From Xanthomonas maliensis (GTDB lineage Bacteria; Pseudomonadota; Gammaproteobacteria; Xanthomonadales; Xanthomonadaceae), in contig NZ_NSET01000041.1 in assembly GCF_009192945.1 (NCBI RefSeq), forward strand, positions 1 through 40,444: a stretch of DNA of 40,444 nt, in the 5' to 3' direction. Positions 19,688-26,921 of this stretch are shown piece after piece. The notes under the pieces were generated by a model. It had not been told where the DNA came from. It ran no database searches and saw only the letters and a list, made by a program, of their open reading frames with translations. The translations under genes were made by a program, and so were the position numbers. Every line of letters starts with the position of its first letter. Positions within the stretch are counted from its first letter, which is position 1.

Positions 19688-20638
19688 TCAGGTTTCGGTA
19701 GGGCGGGTCTGGCGGAGGAAGTGGCCGGTCACCAGCCAGGCGCCCAGCCAGCCCAGCACCAGGGTACCGACCAGCACCAGGCCACCATGCAACAGATCCA
19801 GTCCATGCAGGGCGAAGGAGCTGCCATAGCTCTCGGCCAGGGCGGTCAACGGGGCGCGCAGCGCCAGGCCGGCGGCGGCGATCAGGGCGAGCGCCACCGC
19901 GCCGGCGCCCAGGCCATACCAGGCGCCGAGATAGAGGAAGGGGCGGCGGATGAACCCATCGCTGGCGCCCAGCAACTGCAACACGCCGATCTCCTCACGC
20001 CGCGACTGGATGTCCAGCCGGACCGTATTGCCCACCACCAGCACTGCGCCAATGCCCAACAGCGCCGACAGCACCTGCACCAGGCGCTCGCCGAACCGCA
20101 GCCAGCTATCCAGGCGCTTGCGCCACAATGCATCGTGCTGGACCTGATCGGCCTGTGGCAGCGCCTGCAGGTCGCTGGCCAGGCGGGCATCGTCGGCGGC
20201 ATCGGTCGGAGTGACCACCAGCAGGGTCGGCAGCGGGTTGTCGCCGAGCGCGTCGATGGCTTCGTCCAGCCGCGCGCTCTGACGCAGGTCGGCCAGTCCC
20301 TGCGCCGGCGTGCGCAGCGCGACCTTGGCCACGTCCGCGCGCGCGCGCAGCTGCTCGGCCAGGGTGGACGCCGCCTCGCCAGCGACCTCGACCTTGAGGA
20401 ACAGATTGATGTCGCGCGACTGCTGCACGCTGCCGGCCAGCAGCTTGACGTTGTCCAGCGCGATCGACAGCCCCAGCGGCAGCGCCAGGGCCAGCGCCAT
20501 CACCACGATCGTCAACAGGGTCGCCCAGGGCTTGCGCAAGGCCCGGCCCAGGCTGAAGGCGACGCTGTGCAGATGGTGGTCGATCCAGACCCCAAACCGC
20601 GACGGCGCGGGGGCGGCGAGATTAGCGGGCTTGCTCAT
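19688..20638 (-). CDS. ftsX: Cell-division ABC transporter permease FtsX
   Basis: A 316-residue inner-membrane protein with four predicted transmembrane helices (about residues 38-62, 190-212, 235-262 and 282-305) and a large periplasmic loop between the first two. This is the FtsX topology: the loop relays FtsE ATPase activity to periplasmic activators of cell-wall amidases. The conserved motif GNTVRLDIQSRREEIGVLQLLGASDGFIRRPFLYLGAWYGLGAG marks the FtsX/MacB-like core. The ATG at 20638 overlaps the ftsE stop by 4 bases. The cytoplasmic N-terminus (about 37 residues) is shorter than that of E. coli FtsX. The next gene, a response regulator, starts 9 bases after the stop. Confidence 0.95.
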   Translation of the reverse strand: MSKPANLAAPAPSRFGVWIDHHLHSVAFSLGRALRKPWATLLTIVVMALALALPLGLSIALDNVKLLAGSVQQSRDINLFLKVEVAGEAASTLAEQLRARADVAKVALRTPAQGLADLRQSARLDEAIDALGDNPLPTLLVVTPTDAADDARLASDLQALPQADQVQHDALWRKRLDSWLRFGERLVQVLSALLGIGAVLVVGNTVRLDIQSRREEIGVLQLLGASDGFIRRPFLYLGAWYGLGAGAVALALIAAAGLALRAPLTALAESYGSSFALHGLDLLHGGLVLVGTLVLGWLGAWLVTGHFLRQTRPTET

Positions 20639-21321
20639 TCAGCGAGGTCCTGCGGCGAGATGTCGTCGACCAGGCGTCCATGATCCAGGATCAGCACGCG
20701 CTTGCGCATCTGCTTGAGCAGCGCCAGATCGTGGCTGACCACCAGCACGCTGGTGCCGCGGGCAGGCAGTTCGGCGAACAGTTGCATGATTTCCGCCGCC
20801 AGTGCCGGGTCCAGATTGCCGGTGGGCTCGTCGGCCACCAGCAGGCGCGGTTCGCCGACGATGGCGCGGGCAATGCCCACGCGCTGCTGCTCGCCGGCCG
20901 ACAGCTGCGAGGGCAGGGCCTTCTCACGATGCCCCAGCCCGATCCGCTCCAGCGCCGAACGCACCCGCTTGCCGATTTCCGCCCGCCGCGTGCCGCGCAG
21001 GATCAACGGCAGGGCGACGTTCTCGGCGATGCTGCGATCGTTGAGCAGGCGATGGTCCTGATAGACCGCACCGACCTGGCGGCGATGCAGCGGAATCTGC
21101 CGGCCACGCACCTTGAGCAAGTTGCGTTCGCCCAGCACGACGGCACCGCGGCTGGGTCGCTCACTGAGGTGGATCAACTTGAGCAGGGTGCTCTTGCCCG
21201 CGCCCGAGTGGCCGGTCACGAACAGCATTTCGCCGTCGGCCACCTCAAAGCTGACGTCGATCAGGGCCTGGTGGCCCCCCGGGTAATGCTTGCTGACATT
21301 GTCAAAGCGCAGGACGGTCAT
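20635..21321 (-). CDS. ftsE: Cell-division ABC ATPase FtsE
   Basis: A 228-residue cytoplasmic ATPase that pairs with FtsX at the septum. Walker A GHSGAGKST is at residues 37-45, the ABC signature is LSAGEQQRVGIARA (near 139), Walker B is LLVADEPTGNLDP, and the switch histidine is in VSHD. Length matches E. coli FtsE (222). The ATG at 21321 is the first in frame and precedes the FDNVSKHYPGG start typical of FtsE. The gene lies 73 bases downstream of rhlB on the same strand and overlaps ftsX by 4 bases. No ftsY is present beside it, unlike in E. coli. Confidence 0.97.
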   Translation of the reverse strand: MTVLRFDNVSKHYPGGHQALIDVSFEVADGEMLFVTGHSGAGKSTLLKLIHLSERPSRGAVVLGERNLLKVRGRQIPLHRRQVGAVYQDHRLLNDRSIAENVALPLILRGTRRAEIGKRVRSALERIGLGHREKALPSQLSAGEQQRVGIARAIVGEPRLLVADEPTGNLDPALAAEIMQLFAELPARGTSVLVVSHDLALLKQMRKRVLILDHGRLVDDISPQDLAE

Positions 21322-21394
21322 CCGGCGATTATGCCGGAGCGCCCCGCCTTGCGTCGCACCGCCGACGTCGCGGCGGTGCGATCTGCCGATTGCC

Positions 21395-23089
21395 TCAGCG
21401 GCCGGACACCAGCGAACGCAACCTGCGCCCGATCCGGCTCAGCAACGACGGCGACTCACCCGCGCTGGACGCGCTGCGCACCGGCTTGGCGATGACCTGG
21501 GTCGGCTTGCGTGGCGTCGCCGGCGGCGGCACCGGCGTCGAAGCGACTGCCGGTTCGGTACCCTCGACCGGGCGGCCCTTGCGGCGGCGGCGGCGCTTGC
21601 GCGGGGCCCGCTCGCCGTCCTCGGCCGCCATCGGGGCGGCCACCGGCGTCGGCGCAGCCGCCGGAGTCGCGGCTTGCTCGGCCGGCGCGCCTTCCACCCG
21701 CGGCTTGCGACGCGGACGCGGCTTGCCGTCGCCAGCGCCCTCGCGCCGGCCGCCGCTGCGCCCGGCGCCGGCGCCACTGCGGCCACCGCCACGACGCTGT
21801 TCTTCGGCCGCACGCTGCTCGCGCGCCTCGCGGAAGATCTCGCCCACGCTCTCGCCATCACCGTCGCCGGCGTCCTCGCCGGCCACCGGCGTGCGCGCCG
21901 GGCGCGGCACCGCGGTCAGCAGCTCGGCCGTCACTGGCTCGACCGGAATCTTCTGCTCGATATAGGCCTCGATATCCGGCAGGCTCATCGCGTAGCGTTC
22001 GCAGGCGAAGCTGATCGCATCGCCCTCCTCGCCCAGCCGCGCGGTACGGCCGATGCGATGCACATAATCCTCGGCATCGAACGGCAGGTCGTAGTTGTAG
22101 ACGTACTTCACGCCGTCGATGTGCAGGCCGCGCGCCGCCACATCGGTGGCCACCAGGATCTCCAACTGCCCCTTCTGGAAGCGGTTGAGCAGCGACTCGC
22201 GCTTCTTCTGCGGCACGTCGCCGGACAGCACGCCGACCCGGTAACCGTTGCGCTCCAACGTGCGCGCCACCCGCTCGACGAAGGCCTTGGTGTTGACGAA
22301 CACCATCGTGCGGGCGCCCTCGCTACGCGACAGCAAGCCCAGCAGCAGCGCCTGCTTCTCTTCGTCGGAGGGGAAATAGATGCGCTGGCGCACCCGCGCG
22401 GCGGTGATGCTCTCGGTCTCGACGACCAGCTTCTCCGGCTCGTTCATGTGCTCGTAGGCGAGCTCGAGCACCCGATGACTGAGGGTGGCCGAAAACAGCA
22501 GCGTCTGCCGGGTGCCGCGCTCGGGCATGCGCCGCAGCAGGAAGCGGATGTCCTTGATGAAGCCCAGGTCGAACATGCGGTCGGCTTCGTCGAGCACGCA
22601 GATCTCGCAGGCGTGCAGCGAGACCACCTTGTGCTGCTTGACGTAGTCGATCAGGCGGCCGGGGGTGGCGATGATCACGTCCACGCCCTGCTGCAGCAGT
22701 TCGCGCTGCTTGTCGTAGTCCACCCCGCCGTAGACCAGCGCGAAGCGCAGCCCCAGGTCGGCGCCGAACTTCACCGCGTCCTTGTGGATCTGGATGGCCA
22801 GCTCGCGGGTCGGCGCCAGGATCAGCGCGCGCGGGTCTTCCGGCTTGCGATCGGCCAGCGCCGGCCGGCTGAGCAGGCGGTTGACCACCGCCACCAGGAA
22901 GGCCAGGGTCTTGCCGGTGCCGGTCTGGGCCTGGCCGGCGACGTCGCCACCGGGCAGGGCCACGGGCAGGGTCAGCGCCTGGATCGGGGTGCAGCGGGTG
23001 AAGCCTGCGCTCTCCAGCCCGGCGGTCAGCGCCGGATGCAGGTCGAACGAGGAAAAAGTCAAATCGGTCAGCGGTTTGTCGCTCATCAT
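21395..23089 (-). CDS. rhlB: DEAD-box RNA helicase RhlB
   Basis: A 564-residue ATP-dependent RNA helicase, part of the RNA degradosome in gammaproteobacteria. The Q motif is at about residues 30-38, motif I is AQTGTGKT (54-61), and PTREL, GG, TPGR, DEAD ([10 protein letters not shown]), SAT, and the motif [10 protein letters not shown] all follow in order. After the core (about 390 residues) comes a long low-complexity tail rich in Arg, Gly, Ala and Pro ([21 protein letters not shown] and [10 protein letters not shown]). Such basic tails bind RNA, and E. coli RhlB (421 aa) has a much shorter one. Two adjacent ATGs (23089, 23086) give MMSDK or MSDK. It is divergent from trxA and heads the ftsEX cluster. 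Confidence 0.95.
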   Translation of the reverse strand: MMSDKPLTDLTFSSFDLHPALTAGLESAGFTRCTPIQALTLPVALPGGDVAGQAQTGTGKTLAFLVAVVNRLLSRPALADRKPEDPRALILAPTRELAIQIHKDAVKFGADLGLRFALVYGGVDYDKQRELLQQGVDVIIATPGRLIDYVKQHKVVSLHACEICVLDEADRMFDLGFIKDIRFLLRRMPERGTRQTLLFSATLSHRVLELAYEHMNEPEKLVVETESITAARVRQRIYFPSDEEKQALLLGLLSRSEGARTMVFVNTKAFVERVARTLERNGYRVGVLSGDVPQKKRESLLNRFQKGQLEILVATDVAARGLHIDGVKYVYNYDLPFDAEDYVHRIGRTARLGEEGDAISFACERYAMSLPDIEAYIEQKIPVEPVTAELLTAVPRPARTPVAGEDAGDGDGESVGEIFREAREQRAAEEQRRGGGRSGAGAGRSGGRREGAGDGKPRPRRKPRVEGAPAEQAATPAAAPTPVAAPMAAEDGERAPRKRRRRRKGRPVEGTEPAVASTPVPPPATPRKPTQVIAKPVRSASSAGESPSLLSRIGRRLRSLVSGR

Positions 23090-23237
23090 TCCGTCTTCGT
23101 GAGGCGCCCTGGAGAGCCCGGGCGCGGCTTGCATCGATCCCGGCAGCGTCGCAAACTGCGGCTCTTGTGCCGGACAGCGCGGCTTCAGGACAGTCACTTG
23201 ATTCAGTCGCGCAATGCCCCAGTTTACCGCAATGTGG

Positions 23238-23265
23238 CGGCCTGCCCGGTCGGGTAGGCCGTTTT
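23238..23265 (+). terminator. Hairpin plus T-tract in the trxA leader
   Basis: Arms 23238-23247 and 23252-23261 form a 10-bp stem with one G-U pair and a GGTC tetraloop, followed by TTTTGGTTT. This is the form of an intrinsic terminator, yet it sits only 19 bases before the trxA start codon and no plus-strand gene precedes it in the window. It could attenuate trxA or end a short leader RNA. Confidence 0.5.
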
Positions 23266-23284
23266 GGTTTCCAGGAGACCCAAA

Positions 23285-23626
23285 GTGAGCGATAAGGTTC
23301 TACACGTCGGCGACGCCGACTTCGAGGCTGCGGTGCTGCAATCGGGCGAGCCGGTCCTGGTGGATTTCTGGGCCGAATGGTGCGGCCCGTGCAAGATGAT
23401 CGCCCCGGTCCTGGACGATCTGGCCGATACCTACCAAGGCAAGCTGAAGGTCGCCAAGGTCAATGTCGACCAGAACCGCGCACTGGCGATCAAATACCAT
23501 GTCCGTTCGATCCCGATGTTGCTGCTGTTCAAGGATGGCCAGATCCAGGCCACCCAGACCGGCGCGGTCGGCAAGGGTCAGCTGACCCAGATGATCGACA
23601 AGACCCTCGGCGGCCACGCCGCCTGA
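23285..23626 (+). CDS. trxA: Thioredoxin 1
   Basis: A 113-residue cytoplasmic thioredoxin, which reduces disulfides in partner proteins using electrons from thioredoxin reductase. The active site WCGPCK is at residues 32-37, with Asp27 (buried acid) in VDFWAEW and the cis-proline in SIPMLLLF. Length is typical (109 in E. coli). The start is GTG at 23285, preceded by AGGAGA at 7-base spacing; an upstream in-frame codon (23264) lies inside the leader hairpin region and is unlikely. A stem-loop follows 12 bases after the stop and rho follows 213 bases downstream. trxA-rho adjacency is common in gammaproteobacteria. Confidence 0.97.
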   Translation: MSDKVLHVGDADFEAAVLQSGEPVLVDFWAEWCGPCKMIAPVLDDLADTYQGKLKVAKVNVDQNRALAIKYHVRSIPMLLLFKDGQIQATQTGAVGKGQLTQMIDKTLGGHAA

Positions 23627-23638
23627 GTCACGCGCCCG

Positions 23639-23657
23639 CCCGCCGGCTGCCGGCGGG
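23639..23657 (+). terminator. Hairpin after trxA
   Basis: An 8-bp perfect G+C stem (23639-23646 with 23650-23657) with a CTG loop lies 12 bases past the trxA stop. Only TT follows, so termination would be weak, allowing some read-through into rho. Confidence 0.5.
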
Positions 23658-23755
23658 TTGGCTGCCAGCTGACTCCCCCCGCCGCGGACGCTTGCGCGGC
23701 CGCGCGCGGCGGTGATAGTGTCAGTTGATCCGGTGCACGCTCGTGCCCCGCCGTA

Positions 23756-23806
23756 CCCTCTAGAACCCTCTTCTAGGCTTCCATCACCACAGTTCGCCCC
23801 CCAGCC
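23756..23806 (+). promoter_or_regulatory. C-rich, G-poor rho leader (candidate rut site)
   Basis: By count this 51-base stretch has 25 C and 6 G in an otherwise G-rich neighbourhood, and it ends 33 bases before the rho start. C-rich, unstructured RNA is what Rho binds, and Rho represses its own gene through leader termination in E. coli. A short inverted repeat (CTAGAA...TTCTAG, 23760-23776) lies inside. Function inferred from composition and position. Confidence 0.45.
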
Positions 23807-23839
23807 GGGCGCTCGCACTCTTAGCGAGGAATCAAGCAC

Positions 23840-25624
23840 TTGTCCGAGAATCCTTCCTCCGATATCGGGAGCGTCGACGCCCCCGTCGAGAAGCGCGCGC
23901 GCAAGCCGCGCGTGAGCAAGACCGCCACTGGCGGCGACACCCAGCAGCCCAACCTGCCGCTGCCGGCCAGTCCAGCGCCCGAGGGCCCGCGACCGACCAC
24001 CGATGCGGCGCCTGCGCCTGCACAGGGTGGCGGCGATACCGGTTCCGCGCCGGCCGCTCCGAGCAGCCATGGCGGCGGCGATGCCGAGCCGCGTGACGCC
24101 GGGCAGCCGCAGCAGCAACCGCGCGGCGGCCAGGGCCAGCAGCAGGGCCAACAGAATCAGAATCAGCACCACGGTCAGGGTCAGGGTCAAGGCCAGAACC
24201 AGGGCCAGGGCCAGAACCAGCAAGGCAACCGTCGCGATCGCTTCCGCAACCGCCGCGACCGCGGCCGGGAACGCTTCAACGACGGCGGCATGTCCAATTC
24301 CGACGGCAGCAACGAGCCGTTCGTGCCGCGTCCGCATCCGGCCGTGCCGGAAGGCTTCCCGATTTATTCGTTGAGCGATCTCAAACGCATGCCGGCGCAG
24401 AAGCTGCTGGACATCGCCGAGCAGCTCAACATCCAGGAAGGCGTGGCGCGCGCGCGCAAGCAGGACGTGATCTTCGCCCTGCTCAAGGTCTTGACCCGCC
24501 ACGGCGAAGGCGTTGCCGCCGACGGCGTGCTGGAAATCCTGCCCGACGGCTTCGGCTTCCTGCGCGCGGCCGAGGCCAGCTACCTGGCCGGCCCGGACGA
24601 TACCTATATCTCGCCCAGCCAGATCCGCCGCTTCAACCTGCGCACCGGCGATCATCTGTCCGGCCGCATCCGCTTCCCCAAGGACGGCGAACGCTATTTC
24701 GCGCTGTCGATCGTCGACACCATCAACGGCGAGCCGTTGGAAGCGAGCAAGAACAAGGTCCTGTTCGAGAACCTGACCCCGCTGTTCCCGCGCCGCCGCT
24801 TCCGTCTGGAGCGTGGCGATGGCTCGACCGAGGACATCACCGGCCGCATCCTGGATCTGATGGCACCGCAGGGCAAGGGTCAGCGCGCGCTGATCGTCTC
24901 CCCGCCCAAGGCCGGCAAGACGATGATGATGCAGCAGGTGGCCACCGCCATCACCACCAATCATCCCGAAGTGCACATGATCGTGCTGCTCATCGACGAG
25001 CGCCCGGAAGAAGTGACCGAAATGCAGCGCACCGTGCGCGGCGAGGTCATCTCCTCCACCTTCGACGAGCCGGCTGCGCGTCACGTGCAGGTCGCCGAAA
25101 TGGTGATCGAGCGGGCCAAGCGCCTGGTCGAGCACAAGAAGGACGTGGTGATCCTGCTGGACTCGATCACCCGCCTGGCACGCGCCTACAACAACGTGGT
25201 GCCCAGCTCCGGCAAGGTGCTGACCGGTGGCGTGGACGCCAACGCCCTGCATCGCCCGAAGCGGTTCTTCGGTGCGGCGCGTAACGTGGAAGAAGGCGGC
25301 AGCCTGACCATCATCGCGACCGCGCTGGTCGACACCGGCTCGAAGATGGACGAGGTGATCTACGAAGAGTTCAAGGGCACCGGTAACAGCGAAGTGCATC
25401 TGAACCGCCGCATCACCGAGAAGCGCGTCTATCCGGCGATCGACATCAACCGCTCGGGCACCCGCCGCGAGGACTTGCTGATCGAACCGGAGCTGCTGCA
25501 GAAGATCTGGATCCTGCGCAAGCTGCTGCATCCGATGGACGAGATCGCGGCAATGGAATTCCTGCTGGACAAGATGAAGACCACCAAGTCCAACGACGAG
25601 TTCTTCAGCTCGATGAAGCGCTGA
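23840..25624 (+). CDS. rho: Transcription termination factor Rho with disordered N-terminal extension
   Basis: A 594-residue RNA-dependent hexameric ATPase that ends transcription. The core (about residue 173 onward, [23 protein letters not shown]) is 422 residues, the size of E. coli Rho (419). It has the RNA-binding cold-shock-like domain (DGFGFLR...[16 protein letters not shown]), Walker A PPKAGKT (355-361), the Walker B region [16 protein letters not shown] with the R-loop, and the Q-loop [13 protein letters not shown]. The first 170 residues are an extra low-complexity region: Ala/Pro-rich, then Gly/Gln/Asn repeats (about 90-132), then an Arg-rich block. No ATG fits; TTG at 23840 follows GAGGA and begins MSENP. 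A strong terminator follows. Confidence 0.96.
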   Translation: MSENPSSDIGSVDAPVEKRARKPRVSKTATGGDTQQPNLPLPASPAPEGPRPTTDAAPAPAQGGGDTGSAPAAPSSHGGGDAEPRDAGQPQQQPRGGQGQQQGQQNQNQHHGQGQGQGQNQGQGQNQQGNRRDRFRNRRDRGRERFNDGGMSNSDGSNEPFVPRPHPAVPEGFPIYSLSDLKRMPAQKLLDIAEQLNIQEGVARARKQDVIFALLKVLTRHGEGVAADGVLEILPDGFGFLRAAEASYLAGPDDTYISPSQIRRFNLRTGDHLSGRIRFPKDGERYFALSIVDTINGEPLEASKNKVLFENLTPLFPRRRFRLERGDGSTEDITGRILDLMAPQGKGQRALIVSPPKAGKTMMMQQVATAITTNHPEVHMIVLLIDERPEEVTEMQRTVRGEVISSTFDEPAARHVQVAEMVIERAKRLVEHKKDVVILLDSITRLARAYNNVVPSSGKVLTGGVDANALHRPKRFFGAARNVEEGGSLTIIATALVDTGSKMDEVIYEEFKGTGNSEVHLNRRITEKRVYPAIDINRSGTRREDLLIEPELLQKIWILRKLLHPMDEIAAMEFLLDKMKTTKSNDEFFSSMKR

Positions 25625-25638
25625 GTTCCGCCGCCGCC

Positions 25639-25680
25639 ACAAACGCGAACGCCCCGCCTCGGTGGGGCGTTCGCGTTTGT
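25639..25680 (+). terminator. Strong terminator after rho
   Basis: A perfect 17-bp stem (25639-25655 with 25664-25680) around an 8-base loop starts 15 bases after the rho stop. The stem ends in GTTTGT. It is the longest hairpin seen in the window and should insulate the downstream membrane-protein gene. Confidence 0.8.
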
Positions 25681-25785
25681 GGCGACGGCGCAACCGGCCC
25701 GGCGCCTTACTGCCGCAGGATCCGACGGTCTTTCGACGCGACGGCGAGTGAGATCGAGGTCATCCGCCCCGCTGCATCGGCCACC

Positions 25786-26553
25786 ATGTCCATCCCTGCC
25801 AACACCGCCATCAACAAGGTCGCCCCCGTCACCCTCGGCTTCTGGGTGATGAAGATCTGTGCCACCACGCTGGGCGAAACCGGCGGCGACCTGCTGTCGA
25901 TGACCCTGGACGTCGGCTATGCGCTGAGCAGCGTGCTACTGCTCGCGGTCTTCCTGGTCTCGCTGGCGGCGCAACTGCGCGCGCGCCAATTCCAGCCGTG
26001 GCGCTACTGGTGGGTGATCCTGACCACCAGCACCGCCGGCACCACGCTGTCGGACTACATGGACCGCAGCCTGGGCCTGGGCTATGCGCAGGGCGCGCTG
26101 CTGCTGGTCAGCCTGCTGGCCGCCGTGCTGGCGACCTGGTGGCTGTGCGAGCGCAACTTGTCGGTAGAACGCATCGGCAGCGGCCGCGCCGAGGTCTTCT
26201 ACTGGCTGGCGATCCTGGTCTCCAACACGCTGGGGACCGCGCTGGGCGATTATCTGGCCGACAGTTCGGGGCTGGGCTTCGCCGGCGGCGCGCTACTGAT
26301 CGCGGCGCTGCTGGCGGTGATCGCCCTCGCCTATGCGTTCACCCGCGTCTCGCGCACGGCGCTGTTCTGGGCGGCGTTCGTGCTGACCCGCCCGTTCGGC
26401 GCCACCCTCGGCGACCTGCTGAGCAAGCCGACCGCCAAGGGCGGGCTGGACCTGGGCACGGTCGGTGCGTCGCTGCTGCTGGCCGGGCTGTTGCTGGCGG
26501 TGCTGGGCGCCTCGACCCGTCGCGGCAACGCCGACCACCGCGCAGCGCGCTAG
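25786..26553 (+). CDS. COG4705-type membrane protein with four internal repeats
   Basis: A 255-residue integral membrane protein with about eight hydrophobic segments. Four repeats of the pattern (K/L)I..T(T)xGxTxxDxLxx...G(L/Y)G are visible: KICATTLGETGGDLLSMTLDVGY (near residues 23-45, here shown in part as its motif TTLGETGGD), ILTTSTAGTTLSDYMDRS (near 78), ILVSNTLGTALGDYLADS (near 143) and FVLTRPFGATLGDLLSKP (near 197). Each pairs a polar helix start with a short turn, suggesting a fourfold pseudo-symmetric transporter or channel. The family is an uncharacterised membrane-anchored protein group. The ATG at 25786 is the natural start. It is followed by a degenerate rho fragment. Confidence 0.85.
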   Translation: MSIPANTAINKVAPVTLGFWVMKICATTLGETGGDLLSMTLDVGYALSSVLLLAVFLVSLAAQLRARQFQPWRYWWVILTTSTAGTTLSDYMDRSLGLGYAQGALLLVSLLAAVLATWWLCERNLSVERIGSGRAEVFYWLAILVSNTLGTALGDYLADSSGLGFAGGALLIAALLAVIALAYAFTRVSRTALFWAAFVLTRPFGATLGDLLSKPTAKGGLDLGTVGASLLLAGLLLAVLGASTRRGNADHRAAR

Positions 26554-26912
26554 GGTCGGCGAGCGCTGATCCGACAAGGCGAAGGCGTCGAATCGAAAAT
26601 GCTGCAGAAGATCTGGATGCTGGGCAAGCTACTGCACCCAATGGGCGAGATCGCGGCAATGGAATTGCTGGACAAGATGAAGACCGCCAAGCCCGCGATG
26701 CGGGCCTGGTGCTTTAGCGCCGGGCAAACCCGGCTCGCTGGGAGACGATGTGCGCAGCAACACGCCGACGCGTGCTTGCGGCCGCGTGCAGCCGGCGCCG
26801 CCCTGCTTCAAGCATCTACACGGGGGTGCCGCCTCGCGCTTGGCCCTGGCCTCGCCCCCTCGATCGCGTTGCTCGCCTAGCATCAACCCGGCACCAACAG
26901 GTAGAAGACGCG
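26554..26912. other. Spacer with rho remnant and inverted repeat
   Basis: No complete gene is supported. It holds a 93-base degenerate copy of the rho 3' end (26599-26691) and, near its right side, one arm of a 10-bp inverted repeat whose other arm overlaps the aceK stop codon. The plus frame from 26599 stays open to 26880, but after the rho-like part it is Arg/Ala/Cys-rich without recognisable features. No clear terminator for the COG4705 gene was found. Confidence 0.6.
26599..26691 (+). pseudogene. Degenerate duplicate of the rho 3' end
   Basis: This segment aligns with rho 25493-25588: 93 bases against 96, with 8 substitutions and one 3-base deletion, about 91% identity by hand alignment. 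Translated, it reads [21 protein letters not shown] followed by [10 protein letters not shown], against [21 protein letters not shown] and [11 protein letters not shown] in Rho. Three changes are synonymous and the reading frame is kept. It corresponds to the last ~32 residues before the Rho tail; the flanks show no rho similarity. A 93-codon open frame starts at its ATG, but there is only a weak ribosome-site match, so I treat it as a remnant rather than a gene. Confidence 0.85.
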
Positions 26913-26921
26913 CTAGGCGAG
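26872..26921. repeat. 10-bp inverted repeat spanning the aceK stop
   Basis: CTCGCCTAGC (26872-26881) and GCTAGGCGAG (26912-26921) are perfect complements with a 30-base spacer. The right arm contains the aceK TAG stop. Loop size argues against an efficient terminator. Confidence 0.4.

Noticed and set aside
23300..25693. A 797-codon minus-strand frame over trxA and rho
   Set aside because: Shadow of real trxA and rho coding; composition is atypical and no ribosome site is seen.
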